DNA of 64,000 bases from Dyadobacter luteus (lineage in GTDB: Bacteria; Bacteroidota; Bacteroidia; Cytophagales; Spirosomataceae), in NCBI RefSeq assembly GCF_003383615.1, contig NZ_QNUL01000006.1, positions 239,674-303,673 of the forward strand, read 5' to 3'. A program made the translations under genes and the position numbers. Shown piece by piece: positions 53,895-63,390 of the stretch (position 1 is its first letter; the number at the start of each line of letters is the position of its first letter). A model generated the notes under the pieces. The model searched no databases. It was given only the letters and a program-made list of their open reading frames with translations, and was not told the origin of the DNA.

Positions 53895-55013
53895 CTACCT
53901 GCGTTGAAAGAAGCGCGCTATAGTGAGTGACAGGTCGAGAAACACCATCTTGGCTCTTACATTTCTTTCGATGTGTATAAAGGCCACATTTACTTCCTGA
54001 ATCATACTTTCAAGTGCTACCAGATTTACTGCTTTTGAAAAGTTTTGTACGAAAGTAAGTTCTTCCTGTGGTACACGCAATAGTTCTCCCGCGCCATGGC
54101 TCCATACGAGCATATCACGAAAAAGTCTGAGAGCATAATCCAGCAGTCCTTTTTGTTTTTCTTTATTCATTGCATCGAACAGATCGGCAGCTTTCACAAG
54201 GAAACTGATATCTGATTTGTAACAGGAGCGCATCCATTCTATAAACCATTCCGATCTATCATCTTCTGTTTCTTTCACCAGTTGCATGGCTTCCGACAAA
54301 TTTCCGTCACACAAATAAGCTATCTGGTTGGCGATCTGATCACTTACAGACTTACTCCTGAGGAAATGCTTTACATCTTCATCTGAAAAAGCAGGAATTG
54401 CTACACGCTGTGCCCTGGAAATAATGGTAGTGAGCAGCCTGTCGGACTGGTCGCTTACAAGAAGAAATAAAGTCTTGTAGGGAGGTTCTTCCAGAATTTT
54501 GAGGATAGCATTCGAGGACGAGGCATTCATGATATCCGGCTTCCATATTAAGAGAATCTTATATTCTCCCTCGTAAGATTTAACAGAAAGTTTACGCAGG
54601 ATTCCCCTCGCTTCTTCCACCGATATATTGCCCTGTTTGTTTTCTGCATTGATGTAATCGAGCCACTCCGGCAATACGCGGTAAGGGTTTTCTAATACAA
54701 AGCTCCGCCAATAAGCCATGAAGGCTTCACTAGTTTTACCTTCTATTTTTTTTGAAGAAGCAATGGGAAATATAAAGTGCATGTCAGGATGAATCAGTTT
54801 ATTCATTTTGACACAGGAAGCACAGGATCCGCAAGCGTCATCAAGTCCGCGATTCTCGCAGTTGATATAGGTTGCAAAAGCAAGAGCCATAGCAAGCCCA
54901 CCACCTCCGGCTGCACCGTCGAACAACTGTGCATGGGCCAGGTGACTTGTCTGTACGGATCTTCTTAATGTAGACTTGATATTTTCCAGTCCCGGGATAT
55001 CCTTAAATAGCAC
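53895..55013 (-). CDS. holB: DNA polymerase III delta-prime subunit
   Basis: Delta-prime is the stator of the clamp loader. The 372-residue product has the AAA+ clamp-loader N domain with a degenerate P-loop (GAAGGGGLAMALAFATYINC, no GKT), expected for this subunit, and a four-cysteine zinc cluster (CENRGLDDACGSCASC). Sensor-type motifs follow: NASSSNAILKILEEPPYKTL, LLTTIISRAQRVAIPAF. The C-terminal region is collar-like and less conserved. Neighbours are the rimB gene 63 bases downstream and a GlmU-like gene upstream, with no functional link obvious. Confidence 0.92.
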   Translation of the reverse strand: MLFKDIPGLENIKSTLRRSVQTSHLAHAQLFDGAAGGGGLAMALAFATYINCENRGLDDACGSCASCVKMNKLIHPDMHFIFPIASSKKIEGKTSEAFMAYWRSFVLENPYRVLPEWLDYINAENKQGNISVEEARGILRKLSVKSYEGEYKILLIWKPDIMNASSSNAILKILEEPPYKTLFLLVSDQSDRLLTTIISRAQRVAIPAFSDEDVKHFLRSKSVSDQIANQIAYLCDGNLSEAMQLVKETEDDRSEWFIEWMRSCYKSDISFLVKAADLFDAMNKEKQKGLLDYALRLFRDMLVWSHGAGELLRVPQEELTFVQNFSKAVNLVALESMIQEVNVAFIHIERNVRAKMVFLDLSLTIARFFQRR

Positions 55014-55059
55014 TTCAGTTTTGTTAAGCTTTCCTCAATTGATTTTTTTAGAAAAGCGA

Positions 55060-56268
55060 CTATACAGTAATCGCTTCTCCTCTTTGTATAGCGGTTTGTT
55101 CAAATACTTCGGCCATGATACGCTGGCGTACATCGTCAAAAACCACATCTCTGCGACTTACGGTATCTTTCGCAACGGCTACCGCTTTCGGAAAACGGTA
55201 TTCCATAAAGCCCTCTGCATTGCCTCCCCACGAAAAGGAAGGAATATGTTTTGCCTGAAATCCGGCTCCGAATACATTGACACTTACACCAACCACAGTT
55301 CCGGTATTGAACATGGTAGAAATACCTGCTTTGGAATAATCACCCATAAACAATCCACAAAACTGAAGACCTGTATCCTGAAGTGAGTTGGTAGCATAGT
55401 TGTGCAACTTCACATTGGTATGGTCATTTTTCAGGTTGGAGTTGTTTGTATTGGCACCCAGGTTGCACCATTCACCTAATACAGAGTTCCCGAGGTAGCC
55501 ATCGTGGCCTTTATTACTATATCCGAAAATTACAGAGCCACCTACTTCGCCACCGATTTTGCAAAATGGTCCGATAGAAGTATTAACCCGGATCTTCGCA
55601 TTCTGTGCAATAATAGATCCTTCACCCATGGCAAAAGGCCCCTGTATTGCCGCGCCTTCCTGAATCACCGTGTTTTTACCTATATATATCGGGCCGTTCT
55701 CGGCATTCAGTATAGCAGCTTTGATATTGGCACCGGGTTCAATAAAAATCTGTTCCGGATTGTAACAGCGCGTATAAGGATCTGTCAATGGCTCCGACTT
55801 CCTTTTACTTGTAATCAGGCTGAAATCAGCTTTTATCTGAGTACCGTTATTGGTGAAAATGTCCCAGATATTTCTGATCAGGGTAAACGATGACTGATAT
55901 ACAACTGATGTGAATTGCGACAAACCTAATTGAGGAGTCCAGCCGGCATTGGCTGTGTTGACGGCCAGAATCTCATTTGCTGAGGAACACAAGACAGTTT
56001 CTTCGGGAAGATCGGCAATGGCATCTACGAGTGCCTGATCAGGGCAAAGCGCGCCGTTAATAAAAAGGTTGTCATGCGATGTGTTTATGGGGAAAGCAGC
56101 AGATAAGTATTGCTGTGTTTGGAAGGATGGCGTTGTCGAAAGCCATTTCGCCCACTTTTCCGCAATTGTATCTATGCCACATCGGATGGCAGCCACAGGG
56201 CGCGTGTACGTAAAAGGTAATAGTTGAGTTCGCAGTGTAGGTTCGTCGAACAGGATAATGCTTGGCAT
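55060..56268 (-). CDS. GlmU-like nucleotidyltransferase/left-handed beta-helix protein
   Basis: The 402-residue product from ATG 56268 starts MPSIILFDEPTLRTQLLPFT. The first half belongs to a divergent sugar nucleotidyltransferase-like group (PF13562, NTP_transf_4) and lacks the canonical LxxGxGxR Gly-rich loop, so nucleotidyl transfer is not assured. The second half is a left-handed parallel beta-helix of hexapeptide repeats (IYIGKNTVIQEGAAIQGPFA, IGPFCKIGGEVGGSVIFGY, GWLGDYS-type hexads) like the acetyltransferase half of GlmU. It is downstream of rpmE2 on the same strand, separated by a terminator. Role in sugar nucleotide or surface polysaccharide synthesis is likely but undefined. Confidence 0.8.
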   Translation of the reverse strand: MPSIILFDEPTLRTQLLPFTYTRPVAAIRCGIDTIAEKWAKWLSTTPSFQTQQYLSAAFPINTSHDNLFINGALCPDQALVDAIADLPEETVLCSSANEILAVNTANAGWTPQLGLSQFTSVVYQSSFTLIRNIWDIFTNNGTQIKADFSLITSKRKSEPLTDPYTRCYNPEQIFIEPGANIKAAILNAENGPIYIGKNTVIQEGAAIQGPFAMGEGSIIAQNAKIRVNTSIGPFCKIGGEVGGSVIFGYSNKGHDGYLGNSVLGEWCNLGANTNNSNLKNDHTNVKLHNYATNSLQDTGLQFCGLFMGDYSKAGISTMFNTGTVVGVSVNVFGAGFQAKHIPSFSWGGNAEGFMEYRFPKAVAVAKDTVSRRDVVFDDVRQRIMAEVFEQTAIQRGEAITV

Positions 56269-56321
56269 AATAGAATAACAGGAGTATGTGCAGGCCAAAG
56301 TTCGTCCATTTTTGCTAGGGC

Positions 56322-56372
56322 ACAAAAAAAGAAGCAGTCTCTTTTAAGCTTTCGCCTGGAGACTGCTTCCTC
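56322..56372 (-). terminator. Terminator of rpmE2
   Basis: GAAGCAGTCTC (56331-56341) and GAGACTGCTTC (56359-56369) form an 11-bp stem; on the minus strand it is followed by seven T residues (A-run 56323-56330). It lies 27 bases past the rpmE2 stop. Confidence 0.88.
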
Positions 56373-56398
56373 TAAGGATTTTAACAAACAGGTAAAGC

Positions 56399-56650
56399 CT
56401 AAGCTTCTTTCTGTCCGTAACGTTTTCTGAACTTGTCAACACGTCCTGCTGTATCTACAAGTACATTTTTACCTGTGTAGAATGGGTGCGACTGAGAAGA
56501 AACCTCAACTTTATATACCGGGTACGAAGTTCCATCTTCCCAGGTAATGTTTTCAGTAGTTTCTATAGTTGAGCGCGTAATGAACTTATAATCGCTTGAT
56601 AGATCCCAGAAAACAACGTCTCTATAGTTGGGATGAATATCTTTTTTCAT
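56399..56650 (-). CDS. rpmE2: 50S ribosomal protein L31, type B
   Basis: L31 bridges the subunits (bridge B1b) with S13 and L5. The 83-residue product is type B: no CxxC zinc sites, with the signature [20 protein letters not shown] at the start, [20 protein letters not shown] and [20 protein letters not shown]. In many bacteria type B is made under zinc limitation; in Bacteroidota it is commonly the only form. It has its own promoter at 56697-56727 and its own terminator. Confidence 0.97.
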   Translation of the reverse strand: MKKDIHPNYRDVVFWDLSSDYKFITRSTIETTENITWEDGTSYPVYKVEVSSQSHPFYTGKNVLVDTAGRVDKFRKRYGQKEA

Positions 56651-56696
56651 TGGTATATGGTATTATGTGTTTCAATACAATTGTCAAAAAGGATTG

Positions 56697-56727
56697 CAAA
56701 AGTAATTATTTAAATTTATAGACGCAA
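56697..56727 (-). promoter_or_regulatory. Promoter of rpmE2
   Basis: On the minus strand TTG (56727-56725) precedes TACTTTTG (56704-56697) by 20 bases, an exact Bacteroidota consensus. The leader to the rpmE2 ATG is about 45 bases. Confidence 0.85.
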
Positions 56728-56769
56728 CTATGTGGTAATTATTTTATTACCGTTTTTTACTTCTTCTTA

Positions 56770-57681
56770 TTACACTTCGCTTAGCTGCTTTTTGAGTACC
56801 GCTATACCTGCTTTTATTTCACGATCAAAATCAGTGTATTTAAAACATTCTATGGACAATCCACCATTGTAGCCGATTTTTTTAAGGGCACTCAGATAAG
56901 GACGGAAATCATCACCTTTCACTCCCGGAGGCGTTCTGTCCTCTTTTTCAGCGATATGGCAATGAACGATATGCTTGCCGTACTTGACAATCTCATCCGG
57001 CGATTCATCTTCCTTCAGCATGTGGTAAATGTCGCAGAGTAGCTTTACTCTTGGGCTCTTTACTGCTTCCACAACTCTTACGCCTTCAGCCAGACTGTTG
57101 ATGAGATTAGTTTCTCCACGGTTCAAAGGTTCGATAGCGATCGTAACACCATATTTTTCCGCAAAAGGTGCCATCTTTTTGGTTACAGCTATATGTTGTT
57201 CCCAGGCTTTTTCACGATCAAAACCTTCCGGTATGGTTCGCGCACCTCCGCTTCCGAATACGATATAGTCGGAACCTGCTGCTTTTGCTCTTTTCAATGC
57301 CAGTTCTGTACGCGCGAGTACACCTTCATGGTCGGCATTGGGTCCTACTGTTTTCAGGTCACCGGGTAGCAACACTACATAAGACCAGATCGGAAATTTC
57401 AGTTCGTGAAGGGTATGCAGGTTATTATTAAATCCGGTCTCACCGTCTTTTGGTAATAAAAATCCACCTACAGATTCTTCAATATATGTATATCCCAAAT
57501 CTCTCAGGTACTTGGCATGGTCATAAGATGCAAATACACCGAGTGATATTCCTTTTGGCTTGCCACTTTCAAGCGATAAACCTTCTGCAAACAGTGCCGG
57601 ACTGGCTGCCAGACCAGCTGCCAGAGCAGAGGAGGTTTTAAGGAAGTTTCTTCTTGATGTATCCGTTGTTTTGATGCTCAT
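56770..57681 (-). CDS. Tat-exported sugar phosphate isomerase/epimerase-like protein
   Basis: A 303-residue protein with a twin-arginine signal: SRRNFLKTSSALAAGLAASP, cleaved near ALFAEG. The rest is an AP-endonuclease-2/xylose isomerase-like TIM barrel: GISLGVFASYDHAKYLRDLG, YTYIEESVGGFLL, EKYGVTIAIEPLNRGETNLI, KLLCDIYHMLKEDESPDEIV and IGYNGGLSIECFKYTD. Conserved Glu, Asp, His and Glu of the metal site are in those segments. Tat export suggests a folded metal-loaded periplasmic enzyme of sugar metabolism. Substrate is unknown. No neighbour is functionally related. Confidence 0.88.
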   Translation of the reverse strand: MSIKTTDTSRRNFLKTSSALAAGLAASPALFAEGLSLESGKPKGISLGVFASYDHAKYLRDLGYTYIEESVGGFLLPKDGETGFNNNLHTLHELKFPIWSYVVLLPGDLKTVGPNADHEGVLARTELALKRAKAAGSDYIVFGSGGARTIPEGFDREKAWEQHIAVTKKMAPFAEKYGVTIAIEPLNRGETNLINSLAEGVRVVEAVKSPRVKLLCDIYHMLKEDESPDEIVKYGKHIVHCHIAEKEDRTPPGVKGDDFRPYLSALKKIGYNGGLSIECFKYTDFDREIKAGIAVLKKQLSEV

Positions 57682-58075
57682 GATATTTGTTTTTTACAAT
57701 GCTGAACTTCTTCTTTACGGTTGCCAAAAGAAGGGGGATCATTATCCCTACCCTTGTTTTGAAGTATAATTTTCTATGATTATCAGGATATATATTTTTT
57801 GAAGTGTATTAAGTAACGTTAATAATGATCTGAAATTCAGCTGACAAGTAAACGTGTATGGTTTGAGTTTTCACTTTGATTATAGAAACTGTCAAGTTTC
57901 CTGATAGGTACTCGTACCGTACAAACCAAAAAAGTCGTCTTTTGGGGCACTTTCTGCATCTCGGAGAAGGGGTTTAATCGGATTGGTAATAATTCAAATG
58001 ATTTTCGCAACAGTTATTATGGCGTAGGCGTAAATGTTATTGTTAATTTCTTATCCCATTTTAATTTTTTGCGCA
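57682..58075. other. Divergent intergenic region
   Basis: A 394-base gap between the isomerase-like gene and the PepSY-like lipoprotein gene. TAATTTTTTG near 58061-58070 resembles a loosened -7 element with TTG about 20 bases upstream (58040-58042), a weak promoter for the lipoprotein. Near 57905-57916 there is a short palindrome GGTACTCGTACC. No ORF or RNA gene is evident. Confidence 0.4.
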
Positions 58076-58681
58076 ATGAAAAAAATCTTGTTTTTGCTCG
58101 CAATTTGTGGCATTTGGTTGGGTGGTTGCCAAAATGAAACTGCAAATCCGGAATCCACATCGGATACTGGTATAGAAACTGTAGTTGCTTCAGTCGCAAG
58201 AATGGCTGTGGCTTCTGATTCTGTGACGGTGAAAAATTGTAAAGGAAGGTTAAAGGAGATAAATTCAACAGATTTAGCAGCTGCTGTGACGAGTTATATC
58301 AGCGAACAGTATGCAGGAGCCAGTGTAATATTCGCAGCTCAAGACGACTCCGGAAAGGTGGTCGTGGCGATTGTTTTGGCAGACGGTACTGTAAAGGGGC
58401 TATTATTCAATGCGGACAGCACGTTCAGCAGGGAGCTAAAGCAGCATACGCCTAAAGCGAAGCTGACCAAAATTGAAGCCGCTGCGCTGCCAGCAACTGT
58501 AACGAGTTATATCACCACTAATTTTGCAGGTGCCACGGTGAAGGAAGCAGCTACGAATGCAGATGGTTCGTATTTTGTTGCTATCACGATTGGGGATGCG
58601 GTAAAAGTGCTGGTGTTTAATGCAGATGGTACTTTTAGTAAAGAATTGGAAAAACCAGCTGGAAAACACAAGAGGCACTAG
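58076..58681 (+). CDS. Lipoprotein with two PepSY-like repeats
   Basis: The 201-residue product from ATG 58076 begins MKKILFLLAICGIWLGGC, a lipoprotein signal with the acylated Cys at LGGC. An internal duplication fills the rest. Repeat 1 (about 65-128) has DLAAAVTSYISEQYAGASVI and LFNADSTFSRELK; repeat 2 (about 134-194) has ALPATVTSYITTNFAGATVK and VFNADGTFSKELE. Each resembles PepSY-like domains of small secreted proteins that bind or inhibit peptidases. Identity between the repeats is high, implying a recent duplication. A long hairpin lies about 50 bases after the stop. Confidence 0.8.
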   Translation: MKKILFLLAICGIWLGGCQNETANPESTSDTGIETVVASVARMAVASDSVTVKNCKGRLKEINSTDLAAAVTSYISEQYAGASVIFAAQDDSGKVVVAIVLADGTVKGLLFNADSTFSRELKQHTPKAKLTKIEAAALPATVTSYITTNFAGATVKEAATNADGSYFVAITIGDAVKVLVFNADGTFSKELEKPAGKHKRH

Positions 58682-58731
58682 TAAATAACGTCTCATATTT
58701 ACTAGTAATGGCCTATTGGGGCAGTGAGAAT

Positions 58732-58785
58732 ATAAATCCGGTTACGCTTGTGCAAACGACAGGCTTAACCGGATTTATTTGTATT
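58732..58785 (+). terminator. Probable terminator after the PepSY-like lipoprotein gene
   Basis: ATAAATCCGGTTA (58732-58744) pairs perfectly with TAACCGGATTTAT (58766-58778). The 21-base loop can extend by GC-TGT pairs, and TTTGTATTT follows. Confidence 0.7.
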
Positions 58786-58971
58786 TACTCCATTGATTAT
58801 TATGTGTAGGTTGGGTATAACTCATCCGCAAGAAGCACCGTGCTGATCACATGGTTGCTAAGAAAAAATGGCTTTTTTAATAGTGGTAATGGTGTTGATA
58901 ATCCATCTAGGCGATTGCGTAGCTGTTTTGTTCCAACGGGAATCCTAAAAACATGCTTTCCGGAACCAAAT

Positions 58972-58987
58972 TTTAACGGCCGTTAAA
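58972..58987. promoter_or_regulatory. 16-base perfect palindrome upstream of nrdA
   Basis: TTTAACGGCCGTTAAA is a perfect inverted repeat with no spacer, about 240 bases upstream of nrdA. It resembles a dimeric repressor operator. It does not match the NrdR box. Function is unknown. Confidence 0.4.
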
Positions 58988-59225
58988 TAATTTCCCAAAA
59001 GAGCATTTCAGCATTCTGAGAAGGCTAATAAAAATCAAAATGCTTGTTTGTAGATTTTTAACAATTTATTAACTTGTATTTTAGAAGGATGGGTGTGTTT
59101 AGTTGTAAGTGAAGTTGTTGCTATTTTCGATTTTTTGATGTTACTTCAACGTTAGATTAAGTCTGTATTCTTCATCACAGCGCCCCATATTAACATCACT
59201 ATTTCCCTTAAAAAAATCACATTCT

Positions 59226-61676
59226 ATGTCTATGTACGTCATTAAGCGTGACGGTCGCCGCGAATCGGTTAAATTCGATAAAGTGACTGCCCGTATAGAG
59301 AAGTTGAGCTATGGCCTTGACTCCAATTATGTTCAACCCGTCGAAGTAGCCAAAAAGGTTGTTTCCGGTATCTACGATGGCGTAACTACAGCTGAACTGG
59401 ATAATCTGGCTGCGGAAACGGCTGCTTCTATGACTACAAAGCACCCTGACTATGCGATTCTGGCAGCAAGGGTTGCTATATCCAATCTTCATAAAAATAC
59501 ATTGAAGTCGTTTTCTGCAACGATGAAACGACTTTATACCTATGTAGACGGCAAAACCGGCGAAAATGCGTCGCTGATTTCGAAAGAGGTATATGATGTG
59601 ATCCGGCAGCACGCGTCCCTTTTTGATTCGACTATTATATATGACCGCGATTATGCCTATGATTATTTCGGTTACAAAACACTGGAGAAATCTTATCTGC
59701 TGAAAGTAGACGGTAAAATTGTTGAACGCCCGCAGCACATGCTTATGCGTGTGGCGGTCGGAATTCATCAGGATGATGTGCAGGCTGCTGTCGAAACGTA
59801 CCATTTGTTATCTGAAAAGTGGTTTACGCATGCGACTCCTACCTTGTTCAATGCAGGTACGCCGAAACCTCAGATGTCTTCATGTTTCCTTCTGACGATG
59901 AAGGAAGACAGTATCAGTGGTATTTATGATACGCTGAAAAACTGCGCTATGATATCACAATCAGCAGGCGGTATCGGATTGAGCATTCATGATGTGCGTG
60001 CAACAGGCTCGTATATTAAAGGAACAAACGGACAGTCCAACGGGATTGTACCGATGCTTCGGGTTTTCAATGATACAGCGCGTTATGTGGATCAGGGAGG
60101 AGGGAAGCGTAAAGGATCTTTTGCTATATATATGGAACCCTGGCACGCTGATATTTTCGATTTCCTTGATCTGAAGAAGAATCACGGTAAGGAGGAGCAA
60201 CGTGCACGGGATCTGTTCTATGCTTTATGGATTCCCGATCTGTTCATGAAACGTGTTGAGTCCAATGACACCTGGTCGTTGTTTGATCCTCATGAATGTC
60301 CGGGTTTGTCTGATACGCACAGCGAAGAGTTTGAGAAACTCTATGAACAATACGAGCTCGAAGGCAAGGCGCGCAAAACAATCAAAGCGCAGGATTTGTG
60401 GTTTGCGATTATGGAATCTCAGATAGAAACAGGTACGCCTTACATGTTGTATAAGGATCATGCGAACAGTAAGTCTAACCAGAAAAACCTGGGGACGATC
60501 AAATCCTCGAACCTTTGTACTGAAATTATAGAATATACAGCGCCTGATGAAATAGCAGTTTGTAATCTGGCTTCTATTGCTCTTCCAAAATTTGTTGAGC
60601 AGGGTGCTGATGGTTTCATGCGGTTTAATCACCAGAAATTATATGAAATTACTAAGGTAATAACCCGGAATCTTAACAAGATTATCGACCTGAATTACTA
60701 TCCTGTTCCGGAAGCAGAGAAAAGTAATAAGAGACATCGCCCGATCGGAATAGGCGTACAAGGTTTGGCTGATGCCTTCTGTTTGCTCCGGATGCCATTT
60801 GATTCGGATGAAGCACGCCAATTAAATAAGGATGTTTTCGAGACGATTTATTTTGGAGCGATGGAAGCGTCCATGGAGTTGGCTGTAAAACACGGTCCTT
60901 ATGAGAGCTGGAAGGGGAGCCCTATTTCTCAGGGGATCTTCCAGTTCGATATGTGGAATGTGCAACCGGAAAGTAATCGCTGGAACTGGGAAAAGTTGAG
61001 AAAAGAAGTGGTTCAGCATGGTGTTCGTAATTCATTGTTGCTGGCGCCGATGCCAACTGCCTCTACCAGTCAGATATTAGGAAATAACGAATGCTTCGAG
61101 CCATTTACATCTAATATATATGTAAGACGTGTGCTGTCGGGAGAGTTTGTGGTAGTAAACAAATATCTGCTCAAAGATCTTGTGAAGTTGGGCTTGTGGA
61201 ACGAGGAGATGAAAAACAACCTGGTGCGCGCAAGCGGATCGGTGCAACCTATTCCGAATATTCCGCAGCATATTAAAGATTTGTATAAAACAGCCTGGGA
61301 GATCAAGCAGCGCAGCCTGCTGGATATGTCGGCGGATCGGGGGGCATTTATTTGCCAGTCGCAGTCACTGAACATATTTATGGAAGAAGCGAACTTTGGT
61401 AAGTTGACTTCTATGCATTTTTATGCCTGGAAAAAAGGCCTGAAAACAGGGATGTACTACCTGAGAACCCGTGCAGCATCGGATCCTGTACAGTTCACAC
61501 TTACCAAACAGGCGGAACCACAGCTTGAACCAGCGACAGCAGTAGTTGCAGAAAAAGAATTGAACTATGTACAATATGCTGAGGATCATACCAAGGCTGT
61601 AACTCCCCGCGATAATCGTTCGGATATGCAATGTTCGCTGGATGATCCGGAAGGATGCGAAGCTTGTGGATCGTAA
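59226..61676 (+). CDS. nrdA: Ribonucleoside-diphosphate reductase, class I alpha subunit
   Basis: NrdA holds the catalytic site converting ribonucleotides to deoxyribonucleotides. The 816-residue product has an N-terminal ATP-cone ([40 protein letters not shown]), the barrel with the active-site Cys in [11 protein letters not shown] and the radical/catalytic Cys and Glu in [13 protein letters not shown]. Later signatures include [16 protein letters not shown] and [20 protein letters not shown]. It ends with the swinging redox pair Cys811-x-x-Cys814 (GCEACGS). The small subunit nrdB is not adjacent in the window; the gene downstream is convergent. The allosteric ATP-cone implies dATP feedback. 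Confidence 0.97.
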   Translation: MSMYVIKRDGRRESVKFDKVTARIEKLSYGLDSNYVQPVEVAKKVVSGIYDGVTTAELDNLAAETAASMTTKHPDYAILAARVAISNLHKNTLKSFSATMKRLYTYVDGKTGENASLISKEVYDVIRQHASLFDSTIIYDRDYAYDYFGYKTLEKSYLLKVDGKIVERPQHMLMRVAVGIHQDDVQAAVETYHLLSEKWFTHATPTLFNAGTPKPQMSSCFLLTMKEDSISGIYDTLKNCAMISQSAGGIGLSIHDVRATGSYIKGTNGQSNGIVPMLRVFNDTARYVDQGGGKRKGSFAIYMEPWHADIFDFLDLKKNHGKEEQRARDLFYALWIPDLFMKRVESNDTWSLFDPHECPGLSDTHSEEFEKLYEQYELEGKARKTIKAQDLWFAIMESQIETGTPYMLYKDHANSKSNQKNLGTIKSSNLCTEIIEYTAPDEIAVCNLASIALPKFVEQGADGFMRFNHQKLYEITKVITRNLNKIIDLNYYPVPEAEKSNKRHRPIGIGVQGLADAFCLLRMPFDSDEARQLNKDVFETIYFGAMEASMELAVKHGPYESWKGSPISQGIFQFDMWNVQPESNRWNWEKLRKEVVQHGVRNSLLLAPMPTASTSQILGNNECFEPFTSNIYVRRVLSGEFVVVNKYLLKDLVKLGLWNEEMKNNLVRASGSVQPIPNIPQHIKDLYKTAWEIKQRSLLDMSADRGAFICQSQSLNIFMEEANFGKLTSMHFYAWKKGLKTGMYYLRTRAASDPVQFTLTKQAEPQLEPATAVVAEKELNYVQYAEDHTKAVTPRDNRSDMQCSLDDPEGCEACGS

Positions 61677-61699
61677 TGGTTTTAGAATGATCTGAAAAA

Positions 61700-61738
61700 T
61701 TAAATGGTCGTCACGATGAAGTGGCGACCATTTTTTAT
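61700..61738 (+). terminator. Terminator after nrdA
   Basis: AAATGGTCGTCAC (61702-61714) pairs with GTGGCGACCATTT (61721-61733, one G-U pair), followed by more T residues. Confidence 0.85.
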
Positions 61739-61757
61739 AGGGATGTATAGTGAATAA

Positions 61758-61789
61758 AACAGGAGCAAACCCAGGAGTCAGCTCCTGTT
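61758..61789 (-). terminator. Terminator of the DUF4394 gene
   Basis: AACAGGAGC (61758-61766) and GCTCCTGTT (61781-61789) form a 9-bp stem. On the minus strand it is followed by TTATTC. It lies 18 bases past the DUF4394 stop. Confidence 0.65.
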
Positions 61790-61806
61790 GTTAAGCTGCG
61801 ATTTAG

Positions 61807-63390
61807 TTATAGGTTGAATCCTAGAGCAAAGCCTCTCACGGCAGCCGGGAAGTTAGATGTTTTGGTAGCCGCACCTGTTGTCAGGTTAATGGTATACAAT
61901 CCGGTGCTGCCACCTGATGTAAGCAGTGCATGACCCCGGTTAGTCAGACCAGTAATATCAAATCCATTGGCTTTGTCTATTGTAATTCCCAGTGAACCTA
62001 TTTCCACCAATACTCCCAGATTAGGTGGATCCTGCTTGAAAAGTTTGCCGGTTTCACTATCAATATTATAAAGTACAGTTTGTGCTCCTCCGGTCAATCC
62101 GAAGTTGCTATTTGTGTAAGCTGAACCGTTGACACCTCTGATTGTTCCTCCTAGTGCAAGCGTAGTATCTTTTGCAACAACTCCGCTCTGAACATCAATA
62201 CGTAAGTTTTGTCCAGTATTGCTGGTTACTCTAAGTCGGTCAGCAAAAGGATTGAAATCAACTCCATAACTCGGGTTGGCGCCTCCGCTAAGAGGAATAT
62301 TTAAGGATGATTTTTCGGTAACAGCTCCGTTAAGCAGATTTACTGTGTAAAGTTTGCTGTTGCTTCCAAGTGCATATAACATAGCATCAGCCGGACGGAA
62401 ATCAATTCCTTCAATACTTACACCGCCAGGCAGTCCTCCAATAGGTTTTTCTATGACAGTGATATTTGTACTAAGCGGATTAAATATGAGCAGTTTGTTG
62501 TCTGCACTTAAAGCATACGCAACTGGTGTAGGGATCGCGATACCTATAATTTTTCCCGAAGGCAGGTCTCCCAGTTTTTGAAGTCTTCCTGTTGTCAGAT
62601 CTACAAAATCAAGTTCCCATTTTCCCTCAAACAAAACAGAAGCGATTGCATATTCCTTACCATCTGTAGTTTTCCATGGTGCGATATCAAATCCGCCTAC
62701 TTCAGCGATATCCAATCCAAGTGAACCCACTTCCTTCAATACACCTCCATTAGGATCTGACTGTAAATAAAGTTTGTCAACAACCGGATCAATATCATAC
62801 ATCGCCGTAGTAGTAGCACCTGAAAAGCTATTAGTGTAAGCAACGGCACCTATGCCTTCGTGACGTACAGTGTTTAAATTTAAATCTGTGTCCTTCACAG
62901 CTAAAGCGCCTGTTTCAGGATGAAGTCTTAAATTCTGTGCTGTATTGGTAGTAAAACGAATTCTGTCTACCGTCGGGTTAAAGTCAAAACCTACAGAAGA
63001 TGCAGTGATAGCGGAACCAAAGGGTGCTGTACCTATTTGCTTTGCTAATCCAGGTTGAGAAGCATTGCTAAGATTAATGCTATATATCGTACTGTTTTTA
63101 CCAACAGCAATAAGCTGGCCTGTTGCAGGACGGAAGTCAATTCCCATTAATACATCATTACCTACCAGACCGCTTACATTAATAGTACGCACAGGGGCTG
63201 ATGTATTTCTTACATTCAACTCATAAATAACATTGTTGTCAGTGAGTGCGTAGAATGTTTGATCCGGCAACTCCTGCTGCACAGGTGGGAGTCGGTGATC
63301 CTGGCAAGCCTGAAAAGATGCCGCAAGTAAAATAAGCCCTAGAAGAGATCTTGTAGACCATGTGGGTAAATTGAAAAGCTTCATAAGCAT
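61807..63390 (-). CDS. Lipoprotein with two DUF4394 domains
   Basis: A 527-residue protein with a lipoprotein signal (LAASFQAC, Cys about 29). Two tandem DUF4394 domains follow (about 45-275 and 285-525). Each begins with FYALTDNNVIYELNV- or YALSADNKLLIFNP-like strands and contains LMGIDFRPATGQLIAVGKNS / IEGIDFRPADAMLYALGSNS, VGFDFNPTVDRIRFTTNTAQ / YGVDFNPFADRLRVTSNTGQ and a GALAVKDT / SGVVAKDT repeat. The pattern predicts a beta-propeller-like secreted protein. Function of DUF4394 is not established. Start may be ATG 63390 or 63384. Confidence 0.85.
   Translation of the reverse strand: MLMKLFNLPTWSTRSLLGLILLAASFQACQDHRLPPVQQELPDQTFYALTDNNVIYELNVRNTSAPVRTINVSGLVGNDVLMGIDFRPATGQLIAVGKNSTIYSINLSNASQPGLAKQIGTAPFGSAITASSVGFDFNPTVDRIRFTTNTAQNLRLHPETGALAVKDTDLNLNTVRHEGIGAVAYTNSFSGATTTAMYDIDPVVDKLYLQSDPNGGVLKEVGSLGLDIAEVGGFDIAPWKTTDGKEYAIASVLFEGKWELDFVDLTTGRLQKLGDLPSGKIIGIAIPTPVAYALSADNKLLIFNPLSTNITVIEKPIGGLPGGVSIEGIDFRPADAMLYALGSNSKLYTVNLLNGAVTEKSSLNIPLSGGANPSYGVDFNPFADRLRVTSNTGQNLRIDVQSGVVAKDTTLALGGTIRGVNGSAYTNSNFGLTGGAQTVLYNIDSETGKLFKQDPPNLGVLVEIGSLGITIDKANGFDITGLTNRGHALLTSGGSTGLYTINLTTGAATKTSNFPAAVRGFALGFNL

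Larger units (their letters stand above)
58682..59225. other. Long intergenic region before nrdA
   Basis: A 544-base gap. It contains a hairpin at 58732-58778 (likely the lipoprotein terminator) and a perfect 16-base palindrome at 58972-58987. The only -7-like sequence toward nrdA is TATTTTCG near 59122, one mismatch from TAnnTTTG. No ORF with coding character or RNA gene was recognised. Confidence 0.45.

Noticed and set aside
23866..59225. tRNA genes in the larger intergenic gaps
   Set aside because: No gap shows a GTTCRANYC-type T-arm with a matching acceptor stem; the gaps hold only terminators, promoters and short inverted repeats.
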